In this document: one piece after another, positions 1 through 6,447 of the stretch
How the letters are laid out: every line of letters starts with the position of its first letter
How positions within the stretch are numbered: position 1 is the stretch's first letter
Assembly (NCBI GenBank): GCA_900542235.1
Contig: UQNB01000073.1
Span: forward strand, 1-10,100
DNA from: an uncultured Collinsella sp.
Lineage (GTDB): Bacteria > Actinomycetota > Coriobacteriia > Coriobacteriales > Coriobacteriaceae
DNA length: 10,100 bases
Direction: 5' to 3'
Program-made: the position numbers and the translations under genes
Notes under the pieces: generated by a model
The model's input: the letters and a program-made list of their open reading frames with translations, nothing else
What the model was told of the DNA's origin: nothing
The model's database searches: none

Positions 1-97
1 AGGCCCTCGCGGCCTAGTCGCTATTTAGGGCGTCCAAGATTTGGGACGCAGTTCATGTGTGATGCGCGGGCCATTTTGTTTAGACCGCACCCGTCCT

Positions 98-168
98 CCT
101 GTTCATCTCAATCTGTAACATCTAGCCGAGTTTTCGGGTCCCACCTGTTACAGACTTAGACGAGCAGG
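98..168. repeat. Hairpin-forming intergenic repeat, copy 1
   Basis: This is an imperfect palindrome centred near 133. The best-paired part is TCTGTAACA (112-120) with TGTTACAGA (146-154). Outward pairing continues with scattered mismatches to CCTG (98-101) and CAGG (165-168). A small inner stem, CCGA with TCGG, sits at the tip. The same 9-bp arms and spacing recur at 4831-4893 and 4915-4969, so this is a dispersed repeat and not a one-off terminator. It lies just beyond the stop codon of the leftward LacI-family gene and has no T-run on that side. It could slow 3' decay or end transcription, but that is inference. Confidence 0.75.
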
Positions 169-178
169 CCGAGCACGT

Positions 179-1180
179 CTACGCCCGCAAATCCCGCACG
201 CTCGCGCGCTCGACCAACACACCCGAGACGAGCGTACGGCTTCTGGAGCTCGGGGCTTCCAGACCTGCGACGACCTCGTTAAGCGCACGGATGCCCAGCT
301 CGCGGTGGCGAAACTTCACCGACGTCAGAATCGAGTTGGGAATCGTCTTGTAGAGCTCATCGTCGAAACCGATCACGGACACGTCGTCGGGCACATTGAG
401 CCCTTTGTCACGTAGAGCCATCATCACGCCGTTTGCCATGCAGTCGTTAGCAGCGAGGACCGCCGTGCAATCGGGTTTATCGGCAAGCACAAGGCCCGCG
501 GCGTAGCCACTATCCGCATTCCAATCGCCTTGCAGAGGTTCAGGCGGCTCAATGCCACGTGCCTCGAGTGCCGCTCGCCAACCTTTCATACGGCACTGGC
601 TCGACAGCGACTCTTTCTTACCCGAAACGAAATACACGTTCTTGTGACCATGATCCAAGAAGTACTCGCACGCCATGCGCGCGCCGCTCTCTTGGTCGTC
701 ACTGACGGTGGAGCAGGTAGGATGTTCCATCGGTGTGATAATCACCGTCTTGAGGTCTTTCGGCGCCTCAAAGGTATCAAAGTCATCGACCATCTGGCGC
801 AGGTTGAAAATCATGCCGTCGACGGGGAGCTGCGACATCCTACGCGCCGCTTCGGCAAGGGTCATCTTCTCCCCCGCCCGCTTTTTGATCATCGTGAGCG
901 CAAAGCCGCGTTCTTCGGCGGCATCTGCGATACCGTCAATCATGTCCACGGCACCGCCCGACAAGTGGAACAGCACCACGCCAATGCACCCGTAACGGCC
1001 CAACTTGAGCGAACGCGCGGCAAAGTTGGTTCGAAACCCGAGCGCCTCCATTGCGGAATGAACCTTATCGCGTGTCGACTCTCGCACGCTATCGGGCTCG
1101 TTGATCACACGCGAAACCGTCTTGAGAGAAACACCCGCAGCAATCGCCACATCGTTCATTGAGACATTTTTCTTGTCCAT
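179..1180 (-). CDS. LacI-family transcriptional repressor
   Basis: This 333-residue DNA-binding repressor has the normal LacI/GalR length. Residues 8-27 form the N-terminal helix-turn-helix, with the family pattern DVAIAAGVS-TVSRVIN. A hinge region follows (FAARSL, about residue 53). The rest is a periplasmic-binding-protein-like sugar-sensing domain, with ANDCMANGVM and SVIGFDD near the C-terminus as typical landmarks. The start chosen is the ATG at 1178-1180, preceded at 11-14 nt by GGAGAAG. A TTG at 1256-1258 would add 26 residues with no family resemblance and overlaps the probable -35 box. The gene is divergent from the lac-type PTS operon and shares its control region, so it probably represses that operon. 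The inducer is not readable from sequence; a beta-galactoside or phosphosugar is an inference from context. Confidence 0.93.
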   Translation of the reverse strand: MDKKNVSMNDVAIAAGVSLKTVSRVINEPDSVRESTRDKVHSAMEALGFRTNFAARSLKLGRYGCIGVVLFHLSGGAVDMIDGIADAAEERGFALTMIKKRAGEKMTLAEAARRMSQLPVDGMIFNLRQMVDDFDTFEAPKDLKTVIITPMEHPTCSTVSDDQESGARMACEYFLDHGHKNVYFVSGKKESLSSQCRMKGWRAALEARGIEPPEPLQGDWNADSGYAAGLVLADKPDCTAVLAANDCMANGVMMALRDKGLNVPDDVSVIGFDDELYKTIPNSILTSVKFRHRELGIRALNEVVAGLEAPSSRSRTLVSGVLVERASVRDLRA

Positions 1181-1231
1181 CGTTGCCACTACTTCTCCAG
1201 TCGGTTTTGCATCGCTTGCTTTTTGCGTTCT

Positions 1232-1258
1232 AGCATACACTACCTGCCCGACTGACAA
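1232..1258 (-). promoter_or_regulatory. Possible promoter of the LacI-family gene
   Basis: On the minus strand TTGTCA (1253-1258) could be the -35 box and TATGCT (1232-1237) the -10 box. The spacer is 15 nt, shorter than usual. The -35 TTGTCA also resembles the TTGTCATT half-sites of the operator about 75 bp away, so autoregulation is conceivable. This is a weak call on box similarity only. Confidence 0.3.
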
Positions 1259-1326
1259 ATCAACCGTTTACCGGACAATATCGACCGCTCACCCGTATAT
1301 CCTTGTTGCTCTTCCAAAAATGTCTT

Positions 1327-1362
1327 ACGTTGTCATTAACGAAATGACAACGTTGTCATTTC
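1327..1362. promoter_or_regulatory. LacI-type operator cluster upstream of the lac-type operon
   Basis: Three alternating half-sites lie back to back. Positions 1341-1362 form a perfect 22-bp palindrome with core TGACAACGTTGTCA and the central CG expected for LacI/GalR-family operators. Positions 1327-1337 (ACGTTGTCATT) also pair perfectly with 1343-1353 (AATGACAACGT) across a 5-nt spacer. The middle half-site can therefore join either neighbour. The cluster lies between the divergent LacI gene and the PTS gene, 103 bp before the PTS start codon. It is very likely the binding site of the LacI-family protein. I could not pick a convincing -10 box for the rightward promoter near it. Confidence 0.82.
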
Positions 1363-1464
1363 GCAATGCCTTCCTTAAGCAGGAAGGTTTCCGGGCAGTC
1401 CTGACCATCCATCGACGACCAGTTCCATCCACATGCATCGCGCATCAAGTAGCAAAGGAGCTCT

Positions 1465-3243
1465 ATGGACGCCATCGTAAAGATGCTCGAAAAGCATCAA
1501 CCGTTCTTCGAGAAGATCTCGAGAAACATCTACCTCCAGGCCATCAAAGACGGATTCCTTGGGTGCATGCCCATCGTCCTTACCTCTTCGATCTTTCTGC
1601 TGATCGCCACCCTTCCCGGCGTAGTTGGAATCACGTTGCCCCAGCCGCTCATCGACTGGTGCAACAAGCTGTACAACTTCACCATGGGCGTCATGGGCAT
1701 CATGGTTGCCGGCACCACCGCCAAGAACTTTACGGCTTCCATGAACCGTCGCATGCCCGCCGGCAAGGTGCTCAACGACGGCTCCACCATGGTTGCCGCC
1801 CAGTGCAGCATGCTGCTGCTCGCTGTTACGCAGTTCACCACCAAGTTCAACGGCTCCGAGCTTTCTGTCTTCGATTGCACCAGCATGGGTACGCGCGGTC
1901 TGTTCTCGGCCTATATCGCCGCGTTCATTACCGTGTGGGTCTATAAGTTCTGCGTCTCGCGCGATCTGACCATTAAGCTGCCCAAGGAGGTTCCGGGCGC
2001 CATCGCACAGAACTTCCGCGACATCATCCCCTTCGGTGGCGCTGTCATCATTTGCGGCATCATCGATGTGGTTGTGCGCAACCTCATGGGCGTTCCGTTC
2101 TCCGAGCTGCTTATCAAACTGCTCTCCCCGCTCTTCACTGCGGCAGAGACCTACCCCGGACTCATCCTTATTCAGGCAGCCACCGCGTTCTTCTGGTTCA
2201 TCGGTGTCCACGGCCCTTCGATTGTCCAGCCGGGCATCGACCCCATCCGTCTTGCCAACCAGGCCGAGAACCTGCAGGTTCTGCTGGCCGGTGGCCACCC
2301 CGCCCACTCCCTCACCTTTAACATGTCGCTCGTGGGTGAGTTCGGCGGCACCGGCGCCACGTTCATCGTGCCGCTTCTGCTGATTCTCTTTATGAAGTCC
2401 AAGCAGCTCAAAGCCGTCGGTAAGGCCTCGATTGTCCCTGTTGCCTTCGCCGTCAACGAGCCGCTGCTCTTTGGCGCGCCGATGATCCTTAACCCCTACA
2501 TGCTCATCCCCTTTGTTGCCGCCGGCTGCGTCAACGTGAGTGTTGCCAAGTTCTTTATCGATAACGTGGGCATGAACGGCTTCTCCTTCGTGGTGCCTTG
2601 GGCCACCCCCGCCCCCATCGGCATCTTCATCACCACGAACTTCCAGCTTATTGCCCTGGTATTTGTCGCGATCATCATCTTGCTGGACGCCATCATCTAC
2701 CTGCCGTTCTTGAAGGCATACGATAAGCTGCTCTGCGACCAGGAAGCCGAGCGCGCCGCCGAGCTGGGTCTCGAGTCCGATGGTGCCGCTGCCATCGCCG
2801 CCAACGCCTCTGTGCCCGCTGTCGAACAGACCACCGCTTCCGTCGAGACAACCGTTGCCGCCACCGACAGCAAGCGTGTCGCCGATCAGCCCGAACCCGC
2901 CGCCGAAGCATCCGCCAAGAAGGATGTCGATGGCCTGAAGGTCCTCGTCCTGTGCGCCGGCGCCGGTACCTCTGCCATGCTTGCCAACGCCATCAAGGAA
3001 GGTGCCGCACTGACCGGAGAGAACATCGCTTCCTCTGCCGGCGCCTATGGCCAGCACACTGCCATCATGGATCAGTACGACGTTATCGTGCTTGCCCCGC
3101 AGGTTCGTAGCTACTACAACGACATGAAGGCCGACACTGATCGCCTGGGCATTAAGCTGCTCGCCCCGCGCGGCAAGGAATATATCGACCTTACTCGCGA
3201 CCCCGCTGGCGCCATCAAGTGGCTCCGCGAGAACCTTGACTAG
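1465..3243 (+). CDS. lacE: Lactose-type PTS permease EIICB (LacE-like)
   Basis: This 592-residue inner-membrane permease imports a beta-galactoside, probably lactose, and phosphorylates it. Residues 1 to about 430 are the EIIC domain of the lactose/cellobiose family; the opening FFEKISRNIYLQAIKDGF and the following membrane segments match LacE closely. H249 in GVHGPS and E332 in NEPLLFG are the conserved substrate-site residues, corresponding to the histidine and glutamate of ChbC. Residues about 430-488 are a loose Ala/Thr/Glu/Pro linker. Residues about 489-592 are EIIB with the phosphocysteine C497 in LVLCAGAGTS. The IIC-IIB fusion is the LacE layout; cellobiose systems usually keep IIB separate. 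The ATG follows AAAGGAG by 4 nt. It is the first gene of an operon with lacG. No EIIA (LacF) is present in the window. Specificity for lactose over another beta-galactoside is inferred from LacE likeness and the LacG neighbour. Confidence 0.93.
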   Translation: MDAIVKMLEKHQPFFEKISRNIYLQAIKDGFLGCMPIVLTSSIFLLIATLPGVVGITLPQPLIDWCNKLYNFTMGVMGIMVAGTTAKNFTASMNRRMPAGKVLNDGSTMVAAQCSMLLLAVTQFTTKFNGSELSVFDCTSMGTRGLFSAYIAAFITVWVYKFCVSRDLTIKLPKEVPGAIAQNFRDIIPFGGAVIICGIIDVVVRNLMGVPFSELLIKLLSPLFTAAETYPGLILIQAATAFFWFIGVHGPSIVQPGIDPIRLANQAENLQVLLAGGHPAHSLTFNMSLVGEFGGTGATFIVPLLLILFMKSKQLKAVGKASIVPVAFAVNEPLLFGAPMILNPYMLIPFVAAGCVNVSVAKFFIDNVGMNGFSFVVPWATPAPIGIFITTNFQLIALVFVAIIILLDAIIYLPFLKAYDKLLCDQEAERAAELGLESDGAAAIAANASVPAVEQTTASVETTVAATDSKRVADQPEPAAEASAKKDVDGLKVLVLCAGAGTSAMLANAIKEGAALTGENIASSAGAYGQHTAIMDQYDVIVLAPQVRSYYNDMKADTDRLGIKLLAPRGKEYIDLTRDPAGAIKWLRENLD

Positions 3244-3257
3244 TTCCTCCCTCTGTT

Positions 3258-3284
3258 GGTGCCCGGATCCCCAGTTCGGGCACC
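3258..3284 (+). other. Hairpin between lacE and lacG
   Basis: A perfect 8-bp stem, GGTGCCCG (3258-3265) with CGGGCACC (3277-3284), encloses an 11-nt loop in the 75-nt gap between the two genes. No T-run follows, so it is unlikely to be a terminator. It more likely marks a processing or mRNA-stability element that lets lacE and lacG be expressed at different levels. Confidence 0.6.
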
Positions 3285-3318
3285 TCTCCCTATTCGTATC
3301 CCACAGAAAGGATGACTC

Positions 3319-4740
3319 ATGACCAACCCCATGCAGTTCCCCGACGGTTTTGTGTTTGGCGGCGCCACCGCCGCTTACCAAGTTGAGGGCGAGACCCGCA
3401 CGCACGGCAAGGGCAAAGTGCCCTGGGACGATTTCCTGGCAGCTCAGGGTCGCTTCTCCCCCGACCCCGCAAGCGATTTCTACAACAAGTACCCGGTCGA
3501 TATCGACCTGTGCCAGCGCTTCGGCATTAACGGCATTCGTGTCTCCATCGCTTGGAGCCGTATCTTCCCCAACGGCACCGGCGAGATTAACCCCGAGGGC
3601 GTCGCTTTCTATCACGAGCTTTTCGCCACCTGCAACAATGCCGGCGTTATCCCCTATGTCACGCTCGATCACTTCGATACGCCCGAGGCCTTCTACCAGG
3701 ACGACGGCGAGGGCTTCCTGACGCGCACGACGATCGACGCTTTTGTCGAGTACGCCAAGTTCTGCTTTGCCGAGTTCACCGAGGTCAAGCACTGGTTCAC
3801 GTTTAACGAGATTCCCGCAACCGCCGAGGGCAGCTTTATCGTCGGCAACTGGCCGCACGGCGAGAAGTACCGCCTGGACAAGGCCTTCCAGCTCATGCAC
3901 AACATGATGGTGGCCCACGCCAAGGCTGTCGTCGCCTTCCATGAGGGCGGCTTTGAGGGCGAGATCGGCATTGTCCAGAACCTGGAGCCCAAGTATCCCC
4001 TCGACCCCAACAGCGCTGCCGACTGCGAGGCCGCCCGCATGGCCGACGTCATCAACAACCGCTGGGTACTCGACGCCACCTTCCGCGGCCACTATGCAGC
4101 CGACACCATGGAGGCTGCGACCAAGCTGGCCCATATCGCCGGCGGCGAGCTCGACGTTCGCGACGAGGACATCGCCGCGTTGACCGCCGCGCTCCCCTAC
4201 AACGATTGCCTGGGCGTCAACACCTACAAGTGCCAGTTTCTGCGTGCCGCCGAGGGCGAAAACGACATCAACCACAATGGCACCGGCGACAAGGGCTCCT
4301 CGCGCTGGTTCCTCAAGGGCGTGGGCGAGGCATGCGTGCGCGAAGGCGTTCCCACGACCGATTGGGACTGGATCATCTATCCCGAGGGCCTGTACGACCT
4401 GTTGCTCCGCATTAAGAACGATTACCCCAACTACAAAAAGATCTACATCACCGAGAACGGCATGGGCTATAAGGACGACTTCGAGGACGGCTTTATCGAC
4501 GACGCCCCTCGCATCGACTATATGCGTCAGCATCTCGCATGGATCCTCAAGGCGATTGACGGCGGCGTAAACGTCGACGGCTACTTTGTGTGGTCGCTGC
4601 AGGATCAGTTCTCCTGGACCAACGGCTACAACAAGCGCTACGGCCTGTTCTACATCGACTTTGAGACCCAGAAACGTTATCCCAAGGCAAGCGCATACTG
4701 GTACAAGAACGTCGCGGAGACCGGCCTGCTCATGGCCTAG
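3319..4740 (+). CDS. lacG: 6-phospho-beta-galactosidase (LacG-like, GH1)
   Basis: This cytoplasmic glycoside hydrolase of family GH1 has 473 residues, the usual LacG length. It would hydrolyse the imported lactose 6-phosphate to galactose 6-phosphate and glucose. The acid/base is E164 in TFNEI and the nucleophile is E379 in ITENGMGY. The phosphate pocket S432-x6-K439-x-Y441 marks a 6-phospho enzyme. W433 right after S432 is the tryptophan that distinguishes phospho-beta-galactosidases from phospho-beta-glucosidases, and the start (GFVFGGATAAYQ-EG) and end (KRYGLFYIDFETQ-RYPK-SAYWYK) match LacG throughout. The ATG follows GAAAGGA by 6 nt. It is the second gene of the lacE operon and is followed by a strong terminator. 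Codon use is strongly G/C-ending, as in lacE, suggesting high expression. A generic 6-phospho-beta-glucosidase call is less likely. Confidence 0.93.
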   Translation: MTNPMQFPDGFVFGGATAAYQVEGETRTHGKGKVPWDDFLAAQGRFSPDPASDFYNKYPVDIDLCQRFGINGIRVSIAWSRIFPNGTGEINPEGVAFYHELFATCNNAGVIPYVTLDHFDTPEAFYQDDGEGFLTRTTIDAFVEYAKFCFAEFTEVKHWFTFNEIPATAEGSFIVGNWPHGEKYRLDKAFQLMHNMMVAHAKAVVAFHEGGFEGEIGIVQNLEPKYPLDPNSAADCEAARMADVINNRWVLDATFRGHYAADTMEAATKLAHIAGGELDVRDEDIAALTAALPYNDCLGVNTYKCQFLRAAEGENDINHNGTGDKGSSRWFLKGVGEACVREGVPTTDWDWIIYPEGLYDLLLRIKNDYPNYKKIYITENGMGYKDDFEDGFIDDAPRIDYMRQHLAWILKAIDGGVNVDGYFVWSLQDQFSWTNGYNKRYGLFYIDFETQKRYPKASAYWYKNVAETGLLMA

Positions 4741-4764
4741 TTTCCGCTGCATACCCCCCTGTCG

Positions 4765-4810
4765 GCCGCATGAGAATCCCTCCACGGGTTCGCATGCGGC
4801 TTTTTTGTTT
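4765..4810 (+). terminator. Rho-independent terminator of the lacEG operon
   Basis: GCCGCATG (4765-4772) pairs perfectly with CATGCGGC (4793-4800), and an inner stem GAATCC/GGGTTC extends it. The stem runs straight into TTTTTTG-TTT. It starts 25 nt after the lacG stop codon and is a textbook intrinsic terminator. Confidence 0.93.
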
Positions 4811-4830
4811 TGGTGGGCCCGAGTGGATCA

Positions 4831-4893
4831 TTCGTCTCGATCTGTAACATCTAGTCGAGTATTTCGGCCCTAGCTGTTACAGATTTAGACGAA
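4831..4893. repeat. Hairpin-forming intergenic repeat, copy 2
   Basis: This is the best preserved of the three copies, centred at 4862. Perfect outer arms TTCGTCT (4831-4837) and AGACGAA (4887-4893) flank perfect arms ATCTGTAACA and TGTTACAGAT, with CTAG/CTAG pairing inside. The tip is TCGAGTATTTCGG. Sequence, arm order and spacing match copy 1 at 98-168. Confidence 0.85.
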
Positions 4894-4914
4894 CGGGTGG
4901 CCCGGGCCGAACAA

Positions 4915-4969
4915 TCTCGATCTGTAACATGTAGACCACTTTTGACCGTCTAGATGTTACAGATCAAGA
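4915..4969. repeat. Hairpin-forming intergenic repeat, copy 3
   Basis: This diverged copy starts 21 nt after copy 2, in tandem with it. TCT-GATCTGTAACAT (from 4915) pairs with ATGTTACAGATC-AGA (to 4969), and inner TAGAC (4932-4936) pairs with GTCTA (4948-4952). The tip sequence differs from copies 1 and 2 while the pairing is kept, which points to selection on, or formation by, the hairpin itself. Confidence 0.82.
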
Positions 4970-5024
4970 CAATAAGATAGTCAAATCCAAACTTTCCAAG
5001 CAGTTATGAAGCATGGTTTCTAGT

Positions 5025-5099
5025 TTTCGGTATCACGAACATACTTTCGGTATCATTTAATGGTATTATGATATCGAAAGTATGTTCGTGATACCGAAA
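5025..5099. promoter_or_regulatory. 32-bp-armed inverted repeat controlling fic
   Basis: Arms at 5025-5056 and 5068-5099 match in 31 of 32 positions around an 11-nt AT-rich centre. Each arm holds two copies of an 11-bp word in direct order: TTTCGGTATCA at 5025-5035 and 5045-5055, and its complement TGATA(T/C)CGAAA at 5069-5079 and 5089-5099. The 20-bp step puts paired words on about the same DNA face. The centre contains TATTAT (5064-5069) and TATGAT (5067-5072), both possible -10 boxes. The right arm ends inside the ribosome binding site AAAGGAG. This layout fits a cooperative operator, probably for autorepression through the winged helix of the Fic protein (inference). An RNA hairpin is a second reading. 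Confidence 0.72.
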
Positions 5100-5107
5100 G
5101 GAGCCGC

Positions 5108-6340
5108 ATGCGCCAGTTCGATTACACCACAGTCCCAGCGGAACTCGAAGCAACTCCAATCACCAACCTCCTCCTCTCGATACGCGAGCATAAAGGCCGA
5201 CAGCTTGCTCTGAGTCAAGTCAAACCCGAACTTCTATCGTCCCTTATGGAGGAAGCTAAGATCCAAAGCACCCAATCCTCCAACGGACTTGAAGGAATTG
5301 TTACCACCCAAAAAAGACTCAAAGCAATCATGGCGTATTCCGCCAAGCCAAGCTCCCGCGCAGAGGAAGAAATCGCTGGATACCGAGATGTGCTGTCGCT
5401 TATTCACGAGCAACACGATTCCATTCCCGTAACGCCATCGGTCATTTTGCAGTTGCATCGTGACCTCATGGCGCACACGGCAATCTCGTATGGGGGCCAT
5501 TGGAAAGATAGCGATAACGAAATCATCTCCATCGACAATCAAGGCAATCGATTTGTGCGCTTTAGGCCGCCTTCGGCCCTAGCAACCCCCGGACTTATCG
5601 AAGAAGCCTGTCGGTCCCTCAACGACGCCTTATCTCGTCAAGTTTGCGACCCCCTCCTTATATCATTCCGCTTCATCTTCGATTTTGTCAGCATTCATCC
5701 CTTCAACGATGGCAATGGCAGGATGAGCCGGCTCCTTACAACGCTGCTACTCGAAAAGACTGGATACGACGTTGCGCGTTACATCAGCATCGAACGACTT
5801 ATTGAAGACAACAAGGCGCTCTACTACAACGCCCTCGCTGCAAGCTCCACTGGATGGAATGAAAATCAAAACACCGAAGTACCCTTTATCCGTTTCATGC
5901 TCGGAACAACCCTGGCCGCCTACCGACAGCTCGAGCAGCGTACCTTAATTGAATCAAGCACTCGTCCCATGTCGAAGCAAGCGCGCATCGCTGTTCTATT
6001 TCAACAGAGACCCGGCGTCATTAAGAAATCCGACATCCGATCCAACTGCCCCGATATCAGCGAGGTTACCGTTAAACGAACCCTCGGTCAGCTTGTTAGT
6101 TGCAGCGCAATCGAAAAAACAGGAGCGGGTCGTTCGACGGGCTACATACTCAAAGACGTCCATGCTCTAGAACTATTCTTGCAATCCACAATACCCGATA
6201 GCGAGGCCGCAATAACAAAAGAGGCTCCAAAGGATAAGCTCCTTGAACGTGTAAACCACGCCGAGGATGAAAGCAGAGAGGGGCTCTATGAAGACTACGA
6301 TTCATTCTCAAGGGACATAAAGACGAAATACGGAGTCTAG
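5108..6340 (+). CDS. Fic-domain protein with winged-helix C-terminus
   Basis: This is a 410-residue Fic-family protein, predicted to transfer AMP from ATP to a hydroxyl on a target protein. The N-terminal part (about 1-100, Fic_N type) carries the inhibitory motif S58-x3-E62-G63 (SNGLEG), the class II arrangement in which the glutamate blocks the ATP site. The Fic core contains the catalytic motif HPFNDGNGR at 197-205, all key residues present. Residues about 288-348 look like a winged helix (RIAVLFQQRPGVIKKSDI, then TVKRTLGQLV). The tail is charged. The ATG follows AAAGGAG by 4 nt. No antitoxin gene sits beside it, as expected when inhibition is built in. Base composition is more A+T-rich than the sugar genes on both sides, and the gene splits the lac genes from the LacR-like gene, suggesting acquisition by transfer. 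The target protein is unknown. Confidence 0.9.
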   Translation: MRQFDYTTVPAELEATPITNLLLSIREHKGRQLALSQVKPELLSSLMEEAKIQSTQSSNGLEGIVTTQKRLKAIMAYSAKPSSRAEEEIAGYRDVLSLIHEQHDSIPVTPSVILQLHRDLMAHTAISYGGHWKDSDNEIISIDNQGNRFVRFRPPSALATPGLIEEACRSLNDALSRQVCDPLLISFRFIFDFVSIHPFNDGNGRMSRLLTTLLLEKTGYDVARYISIERLIEDNKALYYNALAASSTGWNENQNTEVPFIRFMLGTTLAAYRQLEQRTLIESSTRPMSKQARIAVLFQQRPGVIKKSDIRSNCPDISEVTVKRTLGQLVSCSAIEKTGAGRSTGYILKDVHALELFLQSTIPDSEAAITKEAPKDKLLERVNHAEDESREGLYEDYDSFSRDIKTKYGV

Positions 6341-6405
6341 TCATATCCCAGAATAGCCTCATCCTTGTTGCCCAAAGTTATTTACGCGTCATTGTGAAGC
6401 GATAA

Positions 6406-6423
6406 CCCCTGCGCCGGCAGGGG
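6406..6423. terminator. Hairpin between convergent fic and deoR-family genes
   Basis: CCCCTGC (6406-6412) pairs perfectly with GCAGGGG (6417-6423) around a GCCG loop in the 107-nt gap between two converging genes. Neither side has a clean T-run; the leftward side continues TTATC. It may end transcription from either direction, but as an intrinsic terminator it is weak. Confidence 0.4.
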
Positions 6424-6447
6424 CAGAAGTATCGTCTGTAGCATTAG

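Noticed and set aside
1..60. Small palindromes AGGCC/GGCCT (1-15) and GCGTCC/GGACGC (30-49)
   Set aside because: Stems of 5-6 bp without T-runs in GC-rich DNA are expected by chance; no function can be supported.
1181..1258. A 26-residue N-terminal extension of the LacI-family protein from a TTG
   Set aside because: The extension is atypical for the family, overlaps the likely promoter and lacks a ribosome site. The ATG at 1178-1180 puts the helix-turn-helix at the normal distance.
1101..1946. A 281-codon plus-strand frame overlapping the LacI gene, the control region and lacE
   Set aside because: It covers the operator region and reads in the wrong frame of lacE. Its product is Arg/His-rich and resembles nothing. 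LacI and lacE have clear homology and ribosome sites.
3319..4740. Calling the GH1 enzyme a 6-phospho-beta-glucosidase (BglA type)
   Set aside because: The W433 after S432 and end-to-end likeness to LacG, next to a LacE-type EIICB, favour 6-phospho-beta-galactosidase.
1375..4785. An open frame of about 1,100 codons on the minus strand, opposite lacE and lacG
   Set aside because: It mirrors two clearly homologous genes with strong G/C-ending codons, which removes stop codons from the opposite strand. Its protein is low-complexity (Gly, Val, Asp, Glu, His-rich) with no recognisable domain, and it crosses both genes and their gap.
4741..5107. A possible CRISPR array or phage attachment site in the repeat-rich gap
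   Set aside because: The repeats are imperfect palindromes of varied tip sequence, only two in tandem, with no regular spacers, cas genes, integrase or tRNA fragment nearby.
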